Origin: Jejuia rubra
GTDB lineage: Bacteria > Bacteroidota > Bacteroidia > Flavobacteriales > Flavobacteriaceae
Assembly (NCBI RefSeq): GCF_042684665.1
Contig: NZ_JBHULY010000005.1
Coordinates: 124,001 to 188,000, forward strand
Length of the DNA: 64,000 nucleotides
Direction: 5' to 3'
Shown here: positions 7,680 to 15,721 of the stretch, piece by piece
Layout of the letters: each line of letters starts with the position of its first letter
How positions within the stretch are numbered: the first letter of the stretch is position 1
Position numbers and translations under genes: made by a program
The notes under the pieces: model-generated
The model's input: only the letters and a program-made list of their open reading frames with translations
Databases searched by the model: none
Told to the model about the DNA's origin: nothing

Positions 7680-8270
7680 CTAAACATGTTTTCCTTTCTC
7701 CCAACCATGTTTCCCCAAATACTGCTCACCACTTTCAACTGCACGATCTTCAATAGAAGTTCCCATAGAATCGTTCCAGCGGTTTAGATACCCAAATAAG
7801 GAAATCACGCCGAGCATTTCTACGATTTCACCCTCATTCCAATATTCGTATAAACGATTTTTAATGTTTTCATCCACAGCATTTGGTATTTGAGAGGCTG
7901 CCAAACTAAAATCTAAAGCGGCGCGTTCTGCCTCACTAAAGGCAGGATGGGTTCTGTATTTCCAAATATTATCCAGTTGCTCCTGTTCCGCCCCGTAACG
8001 CTCCGCAGCACGAATGGCATGCGCCTGGCAATAGCGACATCCCGTGGCATTGCTGGATACCCAAGCAATCATCCGTTTTAAGGCAGAGGTGACACGCCCC
8101 TCATTAGCCATAACCGCTTTGTTCAAATTAATGAAAGCCTTGCTTATGGCTGGACGGCGTTGCATGGTCAAAACCGAATTCGGGCAAAAACCCAGAGTTT
8201 CATTAAAGAATTTGGCCAATTCCTTGGTTTCTAAATCGTGCTCGGGAGATAATGGTGTTACTAAAGGCAT
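7680..8270 (-). CDS. Peroxidase-related enzyme, carboxymuconolactone decarboxylase (AhpD-like) family
   Basis: A 196-residue all-helical protein of the AhpD/CMD superfamily. The redox motif CRYCQAHAIRAAERYG (about residues 78-93) has the C-x2-C pair and the nearby His of the AhpD proton-relay site. The region before it (LKRMIAWVSSNATGC) and the C-terminal domain match the 'peroxidase-related enzyme' subfamily. It probably reduces or decomposes peroxides in the cytoplasm. It is divergent from an OsmC-family gene 46 bp away, so the two are likely part of one oxidative response. A second AhpD-like protein is at 44390-44938. Confidence 0.88.
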   Translation of the reverse strand: MPLVTPLSPEHDLETKELAKFFNETLGFCPNSVLTMQRRPAISKAFINLNKAVMANEGRVTSALKRMIAWVSSNATGCRYCQAHAIRAAERYGAEQEQLDNIWKYRTHPAFSEAERAALDFSLAASQIPNAVDENIKNRLYEYWNEGEIVEMLGVISLFGYLNRWNDSMGTSIEDRAVESGEQYLGKHGWEKGKHV

Positions 8271-8316
8271 AAATCACTATTTTTGACCCTACAATTAACA
8301 AAAAATATTTTGAAGA

Positions 8317-8745
8317 ATGGGGGTTAAAATTTCTACAAAATGGCTGGGTGAAATGCGGTTTGAAAGTACCAATCCATCAGGCCATAGTTTGTTTATAGAT
8401 GCTGGTGAAGATAACGGGGGTAAAAGCGAGGGGTACCGCCCTAAGGCTTTGATGCTTTCTGGTCTAGCGGGTTGTTCAGGACTGGATGTTGCGGCTTTGA
8501 TCAAAAAAATGAAATTGGATGTAGACGACTTCACTATTGAAATTGATGCGAATTTAACAGAGGAACATCCAAAATATTACGATAAGGTCGCCATGCATTT
8601 TCACTTTTATGGCAATAATCTTCACGAAAAGAAATTACAGCGCGCTGTGGACCTGTCCGTTGAAAAATATTGTGGCGTCATGGAAATGTTCCGTCAGTTT
8701 GCTGAGGTTGATGTTAAGACCTTTTTTCATGATCAAAGTGCCTAA
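8317..8745 (+). CDS. OsmC/Ohr family peroxiredoxin-like protein
   Basis: A 142-residue OsmC-family protein (organic hydroperoxide resistance). The two family cysteines are present: one in the LSGLAGCSGLDV motif at about residue 53 and the second in KYCGVMEMF at about residue 117. The family acts as a thiol peroxidase dimer in the cytoplasm. It is divergent from the AhpD-like gene, and both are redox enzymes. It is the YhfA-like rather than Ohr-like subgroup, judging from the short length and the FESTNPSGHSLFIDAG N-terminal sequence; this subgroup call is an inference. Confidence 0.9.
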   Translation: MGVKISTKWLGEMRFESTNPSGHSLFIDAGEDNGGKSEGYRPKALMLSGLAGCSGLDVAALIKKMKLDVDDFTIEIDANLTEEHPKYYDKVAMHFHFYGNNLHEKKLQRAVDLSVEKYCGVMEMFRQFAEVDVKTFFHDQSA

Positions 8746-8829
8746 AATTACAAGTGTCTCAAGCCTTTAAAGTTTAATTGATTTTTTCACTTTAGGCACT
8801 TTAAGTACTTTTAACTCAAAATTTTTTAG

Positions 8830-10521
8830 ATGCGCTGGACGCTAAAACCCAAACCTGACCAAAACAAAGTAAAACATCTGCAAGAGGTCCTTCAAGTGGA
8901 TGAAACGATTGCCGACCTTTTGGTGCAACGCGGGATAGAAACTTACGATGAAGCTAAGGCATTTTTCCGACCGAGCTTAAGTCATTTGCACGACCCATTT
9001 CTGATGAAAGATATGGATAAGGCAGTGGAACGCATCGAAAAAGCAATTGCAAACAAAGAAAATATTTTGGTGTATGGCGACTATGATGTGGATGGCACAA
9101 CAGCAGTTGCCTTGATGTCTACCTACCTAAAAACAAAACATCAGTTGGTTTACACATACATTCCCAATCGCTATGATGAGGGCTACGGCGTGTCCAAAAA
9201 AGGCATCCATTTTGCATTGGAAAACGATTTCACATTGATAATTGCTTTGGATTGCGGTATCAAAGCCATCGATAAAGTGGCCTATGCAAAATCCTTGGGC
9301 ATCGATTTTATCATTTGTGACCATCACAGACCTGGTGAAAAGATTCCGGAGGCAGAGGCGGTTTTGGACCCAAAAAGAGAGGATTGCGAATACCCGTATA
9401 AAGAATTATGCGGTTGTGGTGTTGGGTTTAAATTAACCCAGGCGTTAGCTCAAAAGGATGGGGAAACTGCAGAGGATTTAATTCAATACCTGGATTTGGT
9501 GGCCACGGCCATTGGGGCGGATATCGTACCTATTGATGGGGAAAATAGGGTGTTGGCCTATTTCGGACTGCACGTCATCAATACTAATCCACGACCGGGC
9601 ATAAAGGCTATTATCGACCAAGTTGAAAAGCAGGAATTGACCATAACGGATGTGGTTTTTATCATTGCGCCAAGAATCAATGCCGCAGGTCGCATGGAGC
9701 ACGGAAATTTTGCCGTGGCGCTTTTAGCGGATGAGGAATACGAGGAAGCCAAAGAACACGCTGTGGCCATCGATGCTTACAATTTGGAAAGACGTGCTAC
9801 GGATAAAGAGATTACAGAGGCAGCATTGCAACAGATAGAAGAACTGAATGAACAGGAAAGAATGACAACTGTTGTGTACGACGAAGGTTGGCACAAAGGC
9901 GTTATTGGTATTGTGGCTTCCCGCTTGACGGAAACCTATTATCGGCCGACTTTGGTATTTACAAAAAGCGGGGAGAAGTTATCCGCTTCGGCACGTTCGG
10001 TTAGGGGCTTTGACGTTTACAATGCCTTGGATGCCTGTAAAGAATACATTGAACAATTCGGAGGTCACAAATATGCAGCAGGGTTGACTCTAAAAGAGGA
10101 AAATTACGAAGCCTTTAAAAAAGCTTTTGAGAATGTGGTTTCCAAAACCATTGACAGGAACTTGCTAACTCCAGAAATAAAGATTGACAAGCAAATTGAT
10201 TTAAAGGACATCACCCCAAAATTTTACAGAATCCTGAAGCAGTTTGCCCCTTATGGACCGAATAATATGACTCCTGTGTTTATGACTGAAAATCTTAAGG
10301 ATACCGGCAACGGCAAATGTGTTGGCGCAGATAAAACGCATTTAAGATTTACGGCATCACAACCAGATTCGGACAGTTTTGTAGGTATCGGTTTTGGAAT
10401 AGGAGACAAATTCGATTTGATTTCAGATAAAAAACCATTCAAGGCGGTGTATTCTATTGATGAAAATGAATGGAGAGGGAATGTATCGTTGCAATTGAAA
10501 CTTCGGGATGTTAAACCTTAG
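8830..10521 (+). CDS. recJ: Single-stranded-DNA-specific 5'-3' exonuclease RecJ
   Basis: A 563-residue DHH-superfamily nuclease that degrades 5' single-stranded ends in recombination and repair. Motif I is VYGDYDVDGTTAVALM at about 79-94, motif III FIICDHHRPGEKIPEA at about 158-173, and the motif IV region INAAGRMEHG near 279. DHHA1 carries SASARSVRGFDVYNAL and FGGHKYAAGLTL (about 390-420), and the C-terminal OB-like domain ends in LQLKLRDVKP. Length fits bacterial RecJ. The MFS gene follows after 2 bp, so they form a unit. Confidence 0.97.
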   Translation: MRWTLKPKPDQNKVKHLQEVLQVDETIADLLVQRGIETYDEAKAFFRPSLSHLHDPFLMKDMDKAVERIEKAIANKENILVYGDYDVDGTTAVALMSTYLKTKHQLVYTYIPNRYDEGYGVSKKGIHFALENDFTLIIALDCGIKAIDKVAYAKSLGIDFIICDHHRPGEKIPEAEAVLDPKREDCEYPYKELCGCGVGFKLTQALAQKDGETAEDLIQYLDLVATAIGADIVPIDGENRVLAYFGLHVINTNPRPGIKAIIDQVEKQELTITDVVFIIAPRINAAGRMEHGNFAVALLADEEYEEAKEHAVAIDAYNLERRATDKEITEAALQQIEELNEQERMTTVVYDEGWHKGVIGIVASRLTETYYRPTLVFTKSGEKLSASARSVRGFDVYNALDACKEYIEQFGGHKYAAGLTLKEENYEAFKKAFENVVSKTIDRNLLTPEIKIDKQIDLKDITPKFYRILKQFAPYGPNNMTPVFMTENLKDTGNGKCVGADKTHLRFTASQPDSDSFVGIGFGIGDKFDLISDKKPFKAVYSIDENEWRGNVSLQLKLRDVKP

Positions 10522-10523
10522 CC

Positions 10524-11789
10524 ATGCCAAAAACTGACCCTTACGCCGCACTTCGCATAAAGGAATTCAACATTTTTTTAGTGTTGCGTCTGTTTTTGGT
10601 GTTTGGATGGTCCATGCAATTTATTGTGATTGAGTGGCAGGTGTATAGCTTGACAAAGGACCCGTTATCTCTAGGAATTATTGGCTTGATGGAAATCATC
10701 CCGGCGTTTATGATGGCACTGTTTGCCGGGCATATTGTGGACCAAAAAGAAAAACGAAATTTATTCGCCATTTGTATTGCGACCTTTTCTCTGATTAGCT
10801 TAGGCCTATTTTTATTGACTTCTGATAGAATTGTAGGCGACTGGTCCACCCGCAATATTTTATACTGTATATACGCATTGGTGTTTTTTGGAGGATTTCT
10901 ACGATCCTTTTTCGGACCCATTATCTTTTCATTGGTAGCGCTAATTGTCCCAAAGAAAATATATCCCAATGCCGCCACTTGGAGTACTAGTACTTGGAAA
11001 ACCGCCGCTGTTTTGGGTGCACTTTTTGGAGGTTTTGCTATCAGTTGGATTGGAGTTGCTGCAACGTTGTGCGTTGTGTTTTTCTTGGTTGTCATCTCTT
11101 TTTGTTTGGTGTTTTTCATCAAAAAGAAACCAATTCTGAATACAAAAATTGGCGAACCTGTAAAGGAGAGTTTAAAAGTTGGCGTACGTTTCGTATTTCA
11201 AAATAAAGCCATTTTGGGCGCTTTGACCTTGGATATGATTGCTGTGCTGTTTGGAGGCACTGTTGCTATTTTGTCGGTGTTTGCACAGGATGTGTTGCAT
11301 GTGGGTAGTGAAGGCTTTGGCATTATGAATGCCTCAATTTCTTTGGGAAGTATTTTAACGATGTTTGCCACAACATACATTCCAATAAGCAGAAATACCG
11401 GAAAAAAAATGCTGATTGCTGTGTTTATTTTTGGAGTGAGTATTATCGGTTTTGGGTTATCCAATATCTTTTGGGTAAGTGTATTGATGCTGTTTATCAG
11501 TGGTGCGGCCGATGGGATTTCCATGGTGATTCGTCAAACAATTTTACAATTGAAAACGCCTGATGATATGCGTGGTCGTGTGTCCTCTGTTAATTCCATG
11601 TTTGTGGGATCATCCAATGAATTGGGTGCTTTTGAGAGCGGGTTGGCGGCGAAACTTATTGGGCCGGTTGGGGCCGTGATTTTTGGAGGCTCAATGACCT
11701 TGTTGACGGTATTTGTTATCGGGGTTAAAAATCCAGTGTTAAGGGAGTTGGATTTGAGAGAAGATATTGAGGCTAGTGAGGTGGAGTGA
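10524..11789 (+). CDS. MFS transporter (MFS_3/EntS-like)
   Basis: A 421-residue major facilitator with 12 predicted membrane helices. The N-terminal block (LRLFLVFGWSMQFIVIEWQV, then PLSLGIIGLMEIIPAFMMAL) and the cytoplasmic AGHIVDQKEKRN loop after helix 2 (variant of the MFS A motif) match the MFS_3 group that includes enterobactin exporters. Helix 11-12 ends with a GAFESGLAAKLIGPVGAVIFGG segment. The substrate is unknown. It starts 2 bp after recJ. Confidence 0.92.
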   Translation: MPKTDPYAALRIKEFNIFLVLRLFLVFGWSMQFIVIEWQVYSLTKDPLSLGIIGLMEIIPAFMMALFAGHIVDQKEKRNLFAICIATFSLISLGLFLLTSDRIVGDWSTRNILYCIYALVFFGGFLRSFFGPIIFSLVALIVPKKIYPNAATWSTSTWKTAAVLGALFGGFAISWIGVAATLCVVFFLVVISFCLVFFIKKKPILNTKIGEPVKESLKVGVRFVFQNKAILGALTLDMIAVLFGGTVAILSVFAQDVLHVGSEGFGIMNASISLGSILTMFATTYIPISRNTGKKMLIAVFIFGVSIIGFGLSNIFWVSVLMLFISGAADGISMVIRQTILQLKTPDDMRGRVSSVNSMFVGSSNELGAFESGLAAKLIGPVGAVIFGGSMTLLTVFVIGVKNPVLRELDLREDIEASEVE

Positions 11790-11793
11790 AAAA

Positions 11794-11891
11794 CGCACTC
11801 TGTCATGTCAAACTGGGGTACGATTGAGACATCTCACTATTAATGGAAATTTTTTCTAAATGAGATTTCTCACTCTGTTCGAAATGACAAA
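11794..11891 (+). repeat. Inverted-repeat intergenic element between convergent genes
   Basis: The sequence carries CACTCTGTCATGTC near its start and TCACTCTGTTCGAAATGACA at its end, with GAGACATCTCACT and GAGATTTCTCACT words inside. It belongs to the same general class of REP-like elements as families B and C and fills the space between the convergent MFS and lpxH genes, where it may serve as a bidirectional transcript end. Confidence 0.45.
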
Positions 11892-11895
11892 TAGA

Positions 11896-12657
11896 TTAGG
11901 ATTTATACTCCTTCAACTCCAAAGTCTCACCATCAAAAACCCCATAGGTAAAATAATGGATCCAATCGCCGAGATTGATGTATATGGAATTCTGACCTAA
12001 ATCTATATCCAAGGGAAGGTGTCTGTGGCCGAATATGAAGTAGTCGCGATGCTTGTCTTCCAGTTTTCGGTGGCAGTATTGCACGAGCCATTCGTTATCC
12101 TCTCCCAAGAATTTGGCATCCTCATCCCCAGAAATCAATTTATTTTTTACCGACATATAATGCCCTAGGCGCATGCCAAAATCTGGGTGCAACAAACGTT
12201 TAAACAGCCATTTGCATAATGGGTTTGTAAATACCTTTTTCATGCGCTTATAGCCTTTGTCGCCTGGGCCCAACCCGTCGCCGTGGCCAATAAAAAAGGT
12301 TTTGTTGTTAAAGGTGAATTCCTTGGGTTTGTGGTACACGGGAATGTTGAGCTCTTCTTCAAAATAGCCGTCCATCCACAAATCGTGATTGCCCACAAAA
12401 TAGTGGATGGGGATGCCTGAATCTGAAATTTCGGCCAGTTTGCCTAAAGTTCGTGTAAAGCCTTTTGGTACGACTCTCCGGTATTCCATCCAAAAGTCGA
12501 ACAAATCGCCTAAAAGGAAAATTACTGCAGCATCTTTTTTGACCTCATCCAGCCAAGCCACGAATTTTTTTTCTCGGGGTAGGGAGGCTTCCCGCGTTGG
12601 GGCACCCAAGTGGTTGTCCGATGCGAAATATATCTTTTTGCCTTTGGGTATTTGCAT
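11896..12657 (-). CDS. lpxH: UDP-2,3-diacylglucosamine diphosphatase (LpxH-type)
   Basis: Calcineurin-like metallophosphatase that hydrolyses UDP-2,3-diacylglucosamine to lipid X in lipid A synthesis at the inner membrane face. Metal-binding motifs are in order: ASDNHLGAPT (D-x-H variant), FLLGDLFDFW, HYFVGNHDLW, FIGHGDG and FIFGHRHLP. I start it at the ATG at 12657 (MQIPKGKK) since the upstream in-frame ATG at 12672 adds only MYIYT, which is not typical of the family. The gene is monocistronic as far as can be seen. It has DNH instead of the DLH/DxH order seen in E. coli LpxH, as usual in Bacteroidota. Confidence 0.92.
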   Translation of the reverse strand: MQIPKGKKIYFASDNHLGAPTREASLPREKKFVAWLDEVKKDAAVIFLLGDLFDFWMEYRRVVPKGFTRTLGKLAEISDSGIPIHYFVGNHDLWMDGYFEEELNIPVYHKPKEFTFNNKTFFIGHGDGLGPGDKGYKRMKKVFTNPLCKWLFKRLLHPDFGMRLGHYMSVKNKLISGDEDAKFLGEDNEWLVQYCHRKLEDKHRDYFIFGHRHLPLDIDLGQNSIYINLGDWIHYFTYGVFDGETLELKEYKS

Positions 12658-12942
12658 GGTGTAAATATACATATTCCTGCGAATCCCGTTAGCTATCGGG
12701 AAGGAATCTCATTTTCATTGATATGTTCATTTTGCCTTGATGCAAAACGAACAAAAAAATCATATCAATCTGAGGAAATTGCCAAGGCACCATTCGTTTT
12801 AGGAATTCTGTGGTTGAAACTTCGTCTCGCACCTCCATCCCATCACTCCTTATTTCTGCAGATTGATGATTCCTACTATGTCGGAACTTAGGACTTTACT
12901 TTCCGCTGGTTTCTTTTTTTCCTGTGTTTATTGAGATAGAGT
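12658..12942. repeat. Intergenic region with a dispersed Bacteroidota-type repeat
   Basis: The region holds a small hairpin CCCGTTAGCTATCGGGA (12687-12703), then an imperfect long inverted repeat built from TTGATATG/CATATCAA and TTCATTTTGC/GCAAAACGAA around a CTTGAT centre (about 12717-12768). The word order TTGCCTTGATGCAAAACGAA followed by poly-A is one I recognise from repeats scattered in flavobacterial genomes; recognition is from memory, not a search. No coding potential is evident. Confidence 0.45.
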
Positions 12943-13083
12943 GGCGTTCCCCTCCTTGGAGGGGCTAGGGGTGGGTAGCGCTAGGGATTGAACGCTTCGA
13001 CTGCGCTCAGCGCAGGCTGAATGTTTGAAATCCCCGACGCAGGAGGGATTGAGTAGTGAAAGCCCGACCCTTGTGGTAGCGCC
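12943..13083 (+). ncRNA. Structured element resembling the Flavo-1 RNA motif, copy A
   Basis: The element opens with GGCGTT and closes with AGCGCC, which pair with each other. Inside it has GGATTGAACGCT (12984-12995) and GAGTAGTGAAAGCC (13051-13064). Both inner words recur exactly, in the same order and strand, in the element at 44955-45076. It also contains a copy of palindromic repeat family A (12949-12975). The word pair GGATTGAA ... GAAAGCCCG is typical of a conserved intergenic RNA of flavobacteria; I suggest Flavo-1, but the name is from memory. It lies between lpxH and the queD-type gene. Confidence 0.5.
12949..12975 (+). repeat. Dispersed palindromic repeat (family A), copy 3
   Basis: CCCCTCC-TT-GGAGGGG hairpin followed by CTAGGGGTGGG, inside the 5' arm of the structured element at 12943-13083. 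The same hairpin plus tail occurs inverted at 43941-43971. Confidence 0.7.
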
Positions 13084-13090
13084 AAAAAAA

Positions 13091-13543
13091 TTAATCTTGA
13101 TCATAAGCAAACCACTCTGCAAAACTGGTGGCGGTTTCCTGGAGCTTTAGGGAATGCAGTTTGATATTTTCGGGGAGGCGCGCTTTGATTTTCTTGGCAA
13201 AATCGATGACCATCATTTCGCTGGTGGGCTGGTAATCCACCAGTAAAATATTGTGCCCTCGGGATTCGAGTTCCCTGGCCAGTTCAACATGTGGGGTGTT
13301 TTGGTTGAATACCGTGGCGTGGTCGAAAACATTGACGATTTCCTCTTTTACGATTTTTTTCAGGTCACCAAAGTCGATGACCATCCCGTATTTTACGTTG
13401 CTGGTGTCGGAGATGGGCTTGCCTATAACCGTAACATCGAGGCGGTAGCTGTGGCCGTGAACGTTTTTGCACTTGCCATCGTAGCCCCAAAGGGCGTGGC
13501 CGGTCTCAAAGGAAAATTGTTTGGTGATGCGGATGTTGCTCAT
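13091..13543 (-). CDS. queD: 6-carboxytetrahydropterin synthase (QueD/PTPS family)
   Basis: Zinc enzyme of the 6-pyruvoyl-tetrahydropterin synthase fold, expected to make 6-carboxy-tetrahydropterin in queuosine synthesis. Zinc ligands are visible in FSFETGHALWGYDG (first His) and CKNVHGHSYRLDV (two His and the catalytic Cys). DFGDLKKIVKEEI and the NVFDHATVFN catalytic His/Asp region follow, and the C-terminal LQETATSFAEW holds the substrate Glu. The ATG at 13543 gives MSNIRITKQF, the expected family start; the upstream ATG at 13564 adds seven residues. The other queuosine genes are not nearby. Confidence 0.9.
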   Translation of the reverse strand: MSNIRITKQFSFETGHALWGYDGKCKNVHGHSYRLDVTVIGKPISDTSNVKYGMVIDFGDLKKIVKEEIVNVFDHATVFNQNTPHVELARELESRGHNILLVDYQPTSEMMVIDFAKKIKARLPENIKLHSLKLQETATSFAEWFAYDQD

Positions 13544-13569
13544 TTGCGAAATATTGATAGGCAAATATA

Positions 13570-13668
13570 CTATCTTCTGCGTTTTCGATTGACAATATAG
13601 ACGATAATTAGTACGAGGGCGAGGAGCAAAAAGAGGCCGTTGCCCCCTAAAAAGTTGAGAATATCCAT
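13570..13668 (-). CDS. 32-residue membrane peptide, hypothetical
   Basis: Reads from ATG at 13668 to TAG at 13570-13572. The product has a short polar start (MDILNFLGGNG), one membrane helix (LFLLLALVLIIVYIV) and a basic end (NRKRRR). It begins 3 bp after the stop of the 54-residue gene upstream, in the same direction, as in an operon of micro-membrane proteins. It is too small for family recognition. Confidence 0.4.
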   Translation of the reverse strand: MDILNFLGGNGLFLLLALVLIIVYIVNRKRRR

Positions 13669-13671
13669 GGG

Positions 13672-13836
13672 TTATTCTTGGCGTTTTTTGTTGTAATAAT
13701 AAATTAAATAGGCAATACCTATAAGTACCGCAACGGGCAACATGGCACCGATGAGCACCCCGATTTCGTAACCGCTGTCGGGGGCGTTTTTTAGTTTTTC
13801 TTCAATGTCCGGTATTTGTTGCAGACCAAAAATCAT
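13672..13836 (-). CDS. 54-residue single-pass membrane protein, hypothetical
   Basis: Reads from ATG at 13836 to TAA at 13672-13674. A polar N-terminal half (LQQIPDIEEKLKNAPDSG) precedes one membrane helix (about residues 25-47, VLIGAMLPVAVLIGIAYLIY) and a basic tail YNKKRQE. It lies 9 bp downstream of the MATE gene stop and 3 bp upstream of the 32-residue gene, so all are probably cotranscribed with the MATE transporter. Confidence 0.5.
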   Translation of the reverse strand: MIFGLQQIPDIEEKLKNAPDSGYEIGVLIGAMLPVAVLIGIAYLIYYYNKKRQE

Positions 13837-13845
13837 GGCGCAAAG

Positions 13846-15198
13846 TTAATTGTTTTTGACGAGTGGATTAAACTGTTTTCGGAAAATGATAAGTAAAGGG
13901 AATGCACGGGCGATCATCCAAAATGTGAGTGCGATAAAGATACCGTCAAGTTTTAAATCTGCATAATCCAAACCGTAAAGTATGGGGATGAAAACTAAAA
14001 ACGTAGCCAGCAATAGCACATTTCGGAGGGTTGCCATTTTACCAAGTCCTTTAAAAACACCGTCAAAAATAAAGGCTATGGCGCAGATGGGTTGCATTAT
14101 AAGCACTATCCAAAATACGTTGTAAAAGCGTTCTAAAACTTCAGGTTCTTTGGTGAAAAGGATACCAATGGGCTTATAAATAATGAAGCCAACCAAAGTG
14201 AGGACGAGACCGACCATGAGTCCTATCCAAATTAGCTTTTTGTTGAGATTTACTAAATCCCTGTAATTTTTTGCACCGAACAGTTTTCCAGACATAATAT
14301 TACCGGCACCAGAATAACCATCGATAATAAATGCACCCAAAAACCACAGATTGATGGCAATAGTATAGGCGGCGATGTAGTTTTTGCCATACCCGGTTGC
14401 AAATCTAGTGGCAAAATATAGGGTGATATTAAGGGCCAGTGTTCTGATAAACAAATTGACAATCATAATAATGAAGTGCCATATTTCTTTATTAAACGGG
14501 AAGGTTGGAATAAGCGGAATACTTGTTTTTTTCAATAGGAAATATGCTGAAAATAACGCCATCAAGATTTGGGCAATAACACTGGCGTAGGCGGCGCCCT
14601 CTATATTCATGGGTTCAATAAATCCTGTAATTCCGTAAACCAAAACAAAGTCTAAAATTATATTGGTTACCGCCCCAATAATAGCAATAATCATAGGGTG
14701 ATAGGTGTTTTGCAACCCTCTAAAGGTTCCAAAAACGGCAATGGTGAATAGGGTGAACGGAAAACCAAATACCCGAATTTTATAATACAAAACGCTGTAG
14801 TCCAATATGAGGTCGGAGGCATTGTATAGCTTAAAAATTTGGTAGGCAAAAGGGTAAGTGCCTATAATAATTAAAATACTTAATGAGGTGACAATAAAAA
14901 TAGCCTGCGCCGGCAGGTTTTTAACGGCACTTAAGTTATCTGCACCCAAGTACTGGGAAACGATGGCCGAAATTGCACTGCGGGTTTGGCCCAATATCCA
15001 AATAAGCATGGACAGAAAGGTGCCAACAATTCCGACGGCTGCCAAAGATTCAACCGCGTTGGTTTCAATGTTCCCAACGATGGCTGTATCGGTAATCGAC
15101 AAAATAGGTTCCGATATACCTGAAATCAATGCCGGAATGGCCAGTTTGTTAATTTGTTTTAAGCTGATGTCAGTATTCACAGGACAAGTTCGTAACAA
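13846..15198 (-). CDS. MATE family efflux transporter (DinF-like)
   Basis: A 450-residue exporter with 12 predicted helices; both halves of the MATE repeat are visible (LAIPALISGISEPILSITD at the start, and GRAFPLL... region late). The N-terminal sequence with TDTAIVGNIETNAVESLAAV and the QTRSAISAIVSQYLGA block matches the DinF-type branch. It starts inside the end of the upstream GNAT gene (22-bp overlap), so they are cotranscribed. Two micro-membrane protein genes follow directly. The substrate is unknown. Confidence 0.93.
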   Translation of the reverse strand: MLRTCPVNTDISLKQINKLAIPALISGISEPILSITDTAIVGNIETNAVESLAAVGIVGTFLSMLIWILGQTRSAISAIVSQYLGADNLSAVKNLPAQAIFIVTSLSILIIIGTYPFAYQIFKLYNASDLILDYSVLYYKIRVFGFPFTLFTIAVFGTFRGLQNTYHPMIIAIIGAVTNIILDFVLVYGITGFIEPMNIEGAAYASVIAQILMALFSAYFLLKKTSIPLIPTFPFNKEIWHFIIMIVNLFIRTLALNITLYFATRFATGYGKNYIAAYTIAINLWFLGAFIIDGYSGAGNIMSGKLFGAKNYRDLVNLNKKLIWIGLMVGLVLTLVGFIIYKPIGILFTKEPEVLERFYNVFWIVLIMQPICAIAFIFDGVFKGLGKMATLRNVLLLATFLVFIPILYGLDYADLKLDGIFIALTFWMIARAFPLLIIFRKQFNPLVKNN

Positions 15199-15677
15199 TG
15201 AAAAGGGTGTTCGCTTTGCTTTAGAAAGTAGACATCCTCCAATTTTTTGTAGCCACGAAGTTCGTAAAACTTTTGGTTTCTTTTGTTCAGCGAAAAGGTA
15301 TCTAATCTTATGGAAGTATAGCCGTTTTCTATGGCGAATTTCTCGGCAAACTGAATCAATTTTTGGGCATAGCCTTTCCCTTGAAATCTTGGATGAACCG
15401 CCAATCGATGGATATAAATATTGTTTTCATTTGGAGTGAGCCATTTTATAGGGAGATAGACTTCATCCATAAAAGTTGATATCGTGATACAGCCAATAAT
15501 TCTTTTTTCAACCTCAAAAACATAACAGGCGTTGTGCTCGATGTCTTTTTCAAAGGCTTTGCCGTTTGGATAGCTTTCATTCCACTGGAAAATGCGCTGC
15601 GAAATCAAGTGTGCGGTGCATGCTTTGGTCATCTCTAAGATGTGATCAATGTCGGGCTGTACTGCAATTCGAATCAT
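15177..15677 (-). CDS. GNAT family N-acetyltransferase
   Basis: A 166-residue acetyl-CoA-dependent acetyltransferase. The acetyl-CoA binding motif A is IHRLAVHPRFQGKGYAQKLI at about residues 89-108 (the R-x2-G-x-G/A pattern), preceded by beta strands YVFEVEKRIIGCITI and followed by the motif B region GYTSIRLDTFSLNKRNQKFY. The substrate is unknown. The gene overlaps the start of the MATE gene by 22 bp. Its own start at 15677 lies inside the promoter region of the divergent stress protein gene. Confidence 0.93.
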   Translation of the reverse strand: MIRIAVQPDIDHILEMTKACTAHLISQRIFQWNESYPNGKAFEKDIEHNACYVFEVEKRIIGCITISTFMDEVYLPIKWLTPNENNIYIHRLAVHPRFQGKGYAQKLIQFAEKFAIENGYTSIRLDTFSLNKRNQKFYELRGYKKLEDVYFLKQSEHPFHCYELVL

Positions 15678-15695
15678 TAAAATGTATTACTTTTG
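15668..15695 (+). promoter_or_regulatory. Flavobacterial-type promoter of the universal stress protein gene
   Basis: The -7 element TACTTTTG (15688-15695) fits TAnnTTTG exactly. A TTC, one base from the usual TTG, stands 17 bp upstream. Transcription would start about 15702, giving a 5' leader near 20 bases. It overlaps the start codon of the divergent GNAT gene. Confidence 0.5.
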
Positions 15696-15721
15696 CCCCA
15701 AATTTATTGTAAATTTTTGTT

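Noticed and set aside
12407..12664. Plus-strand frame of 85 codons opposite lpxH
   Set aside because: Shadow of the well-supported metallophosphatase gene; no separate features.
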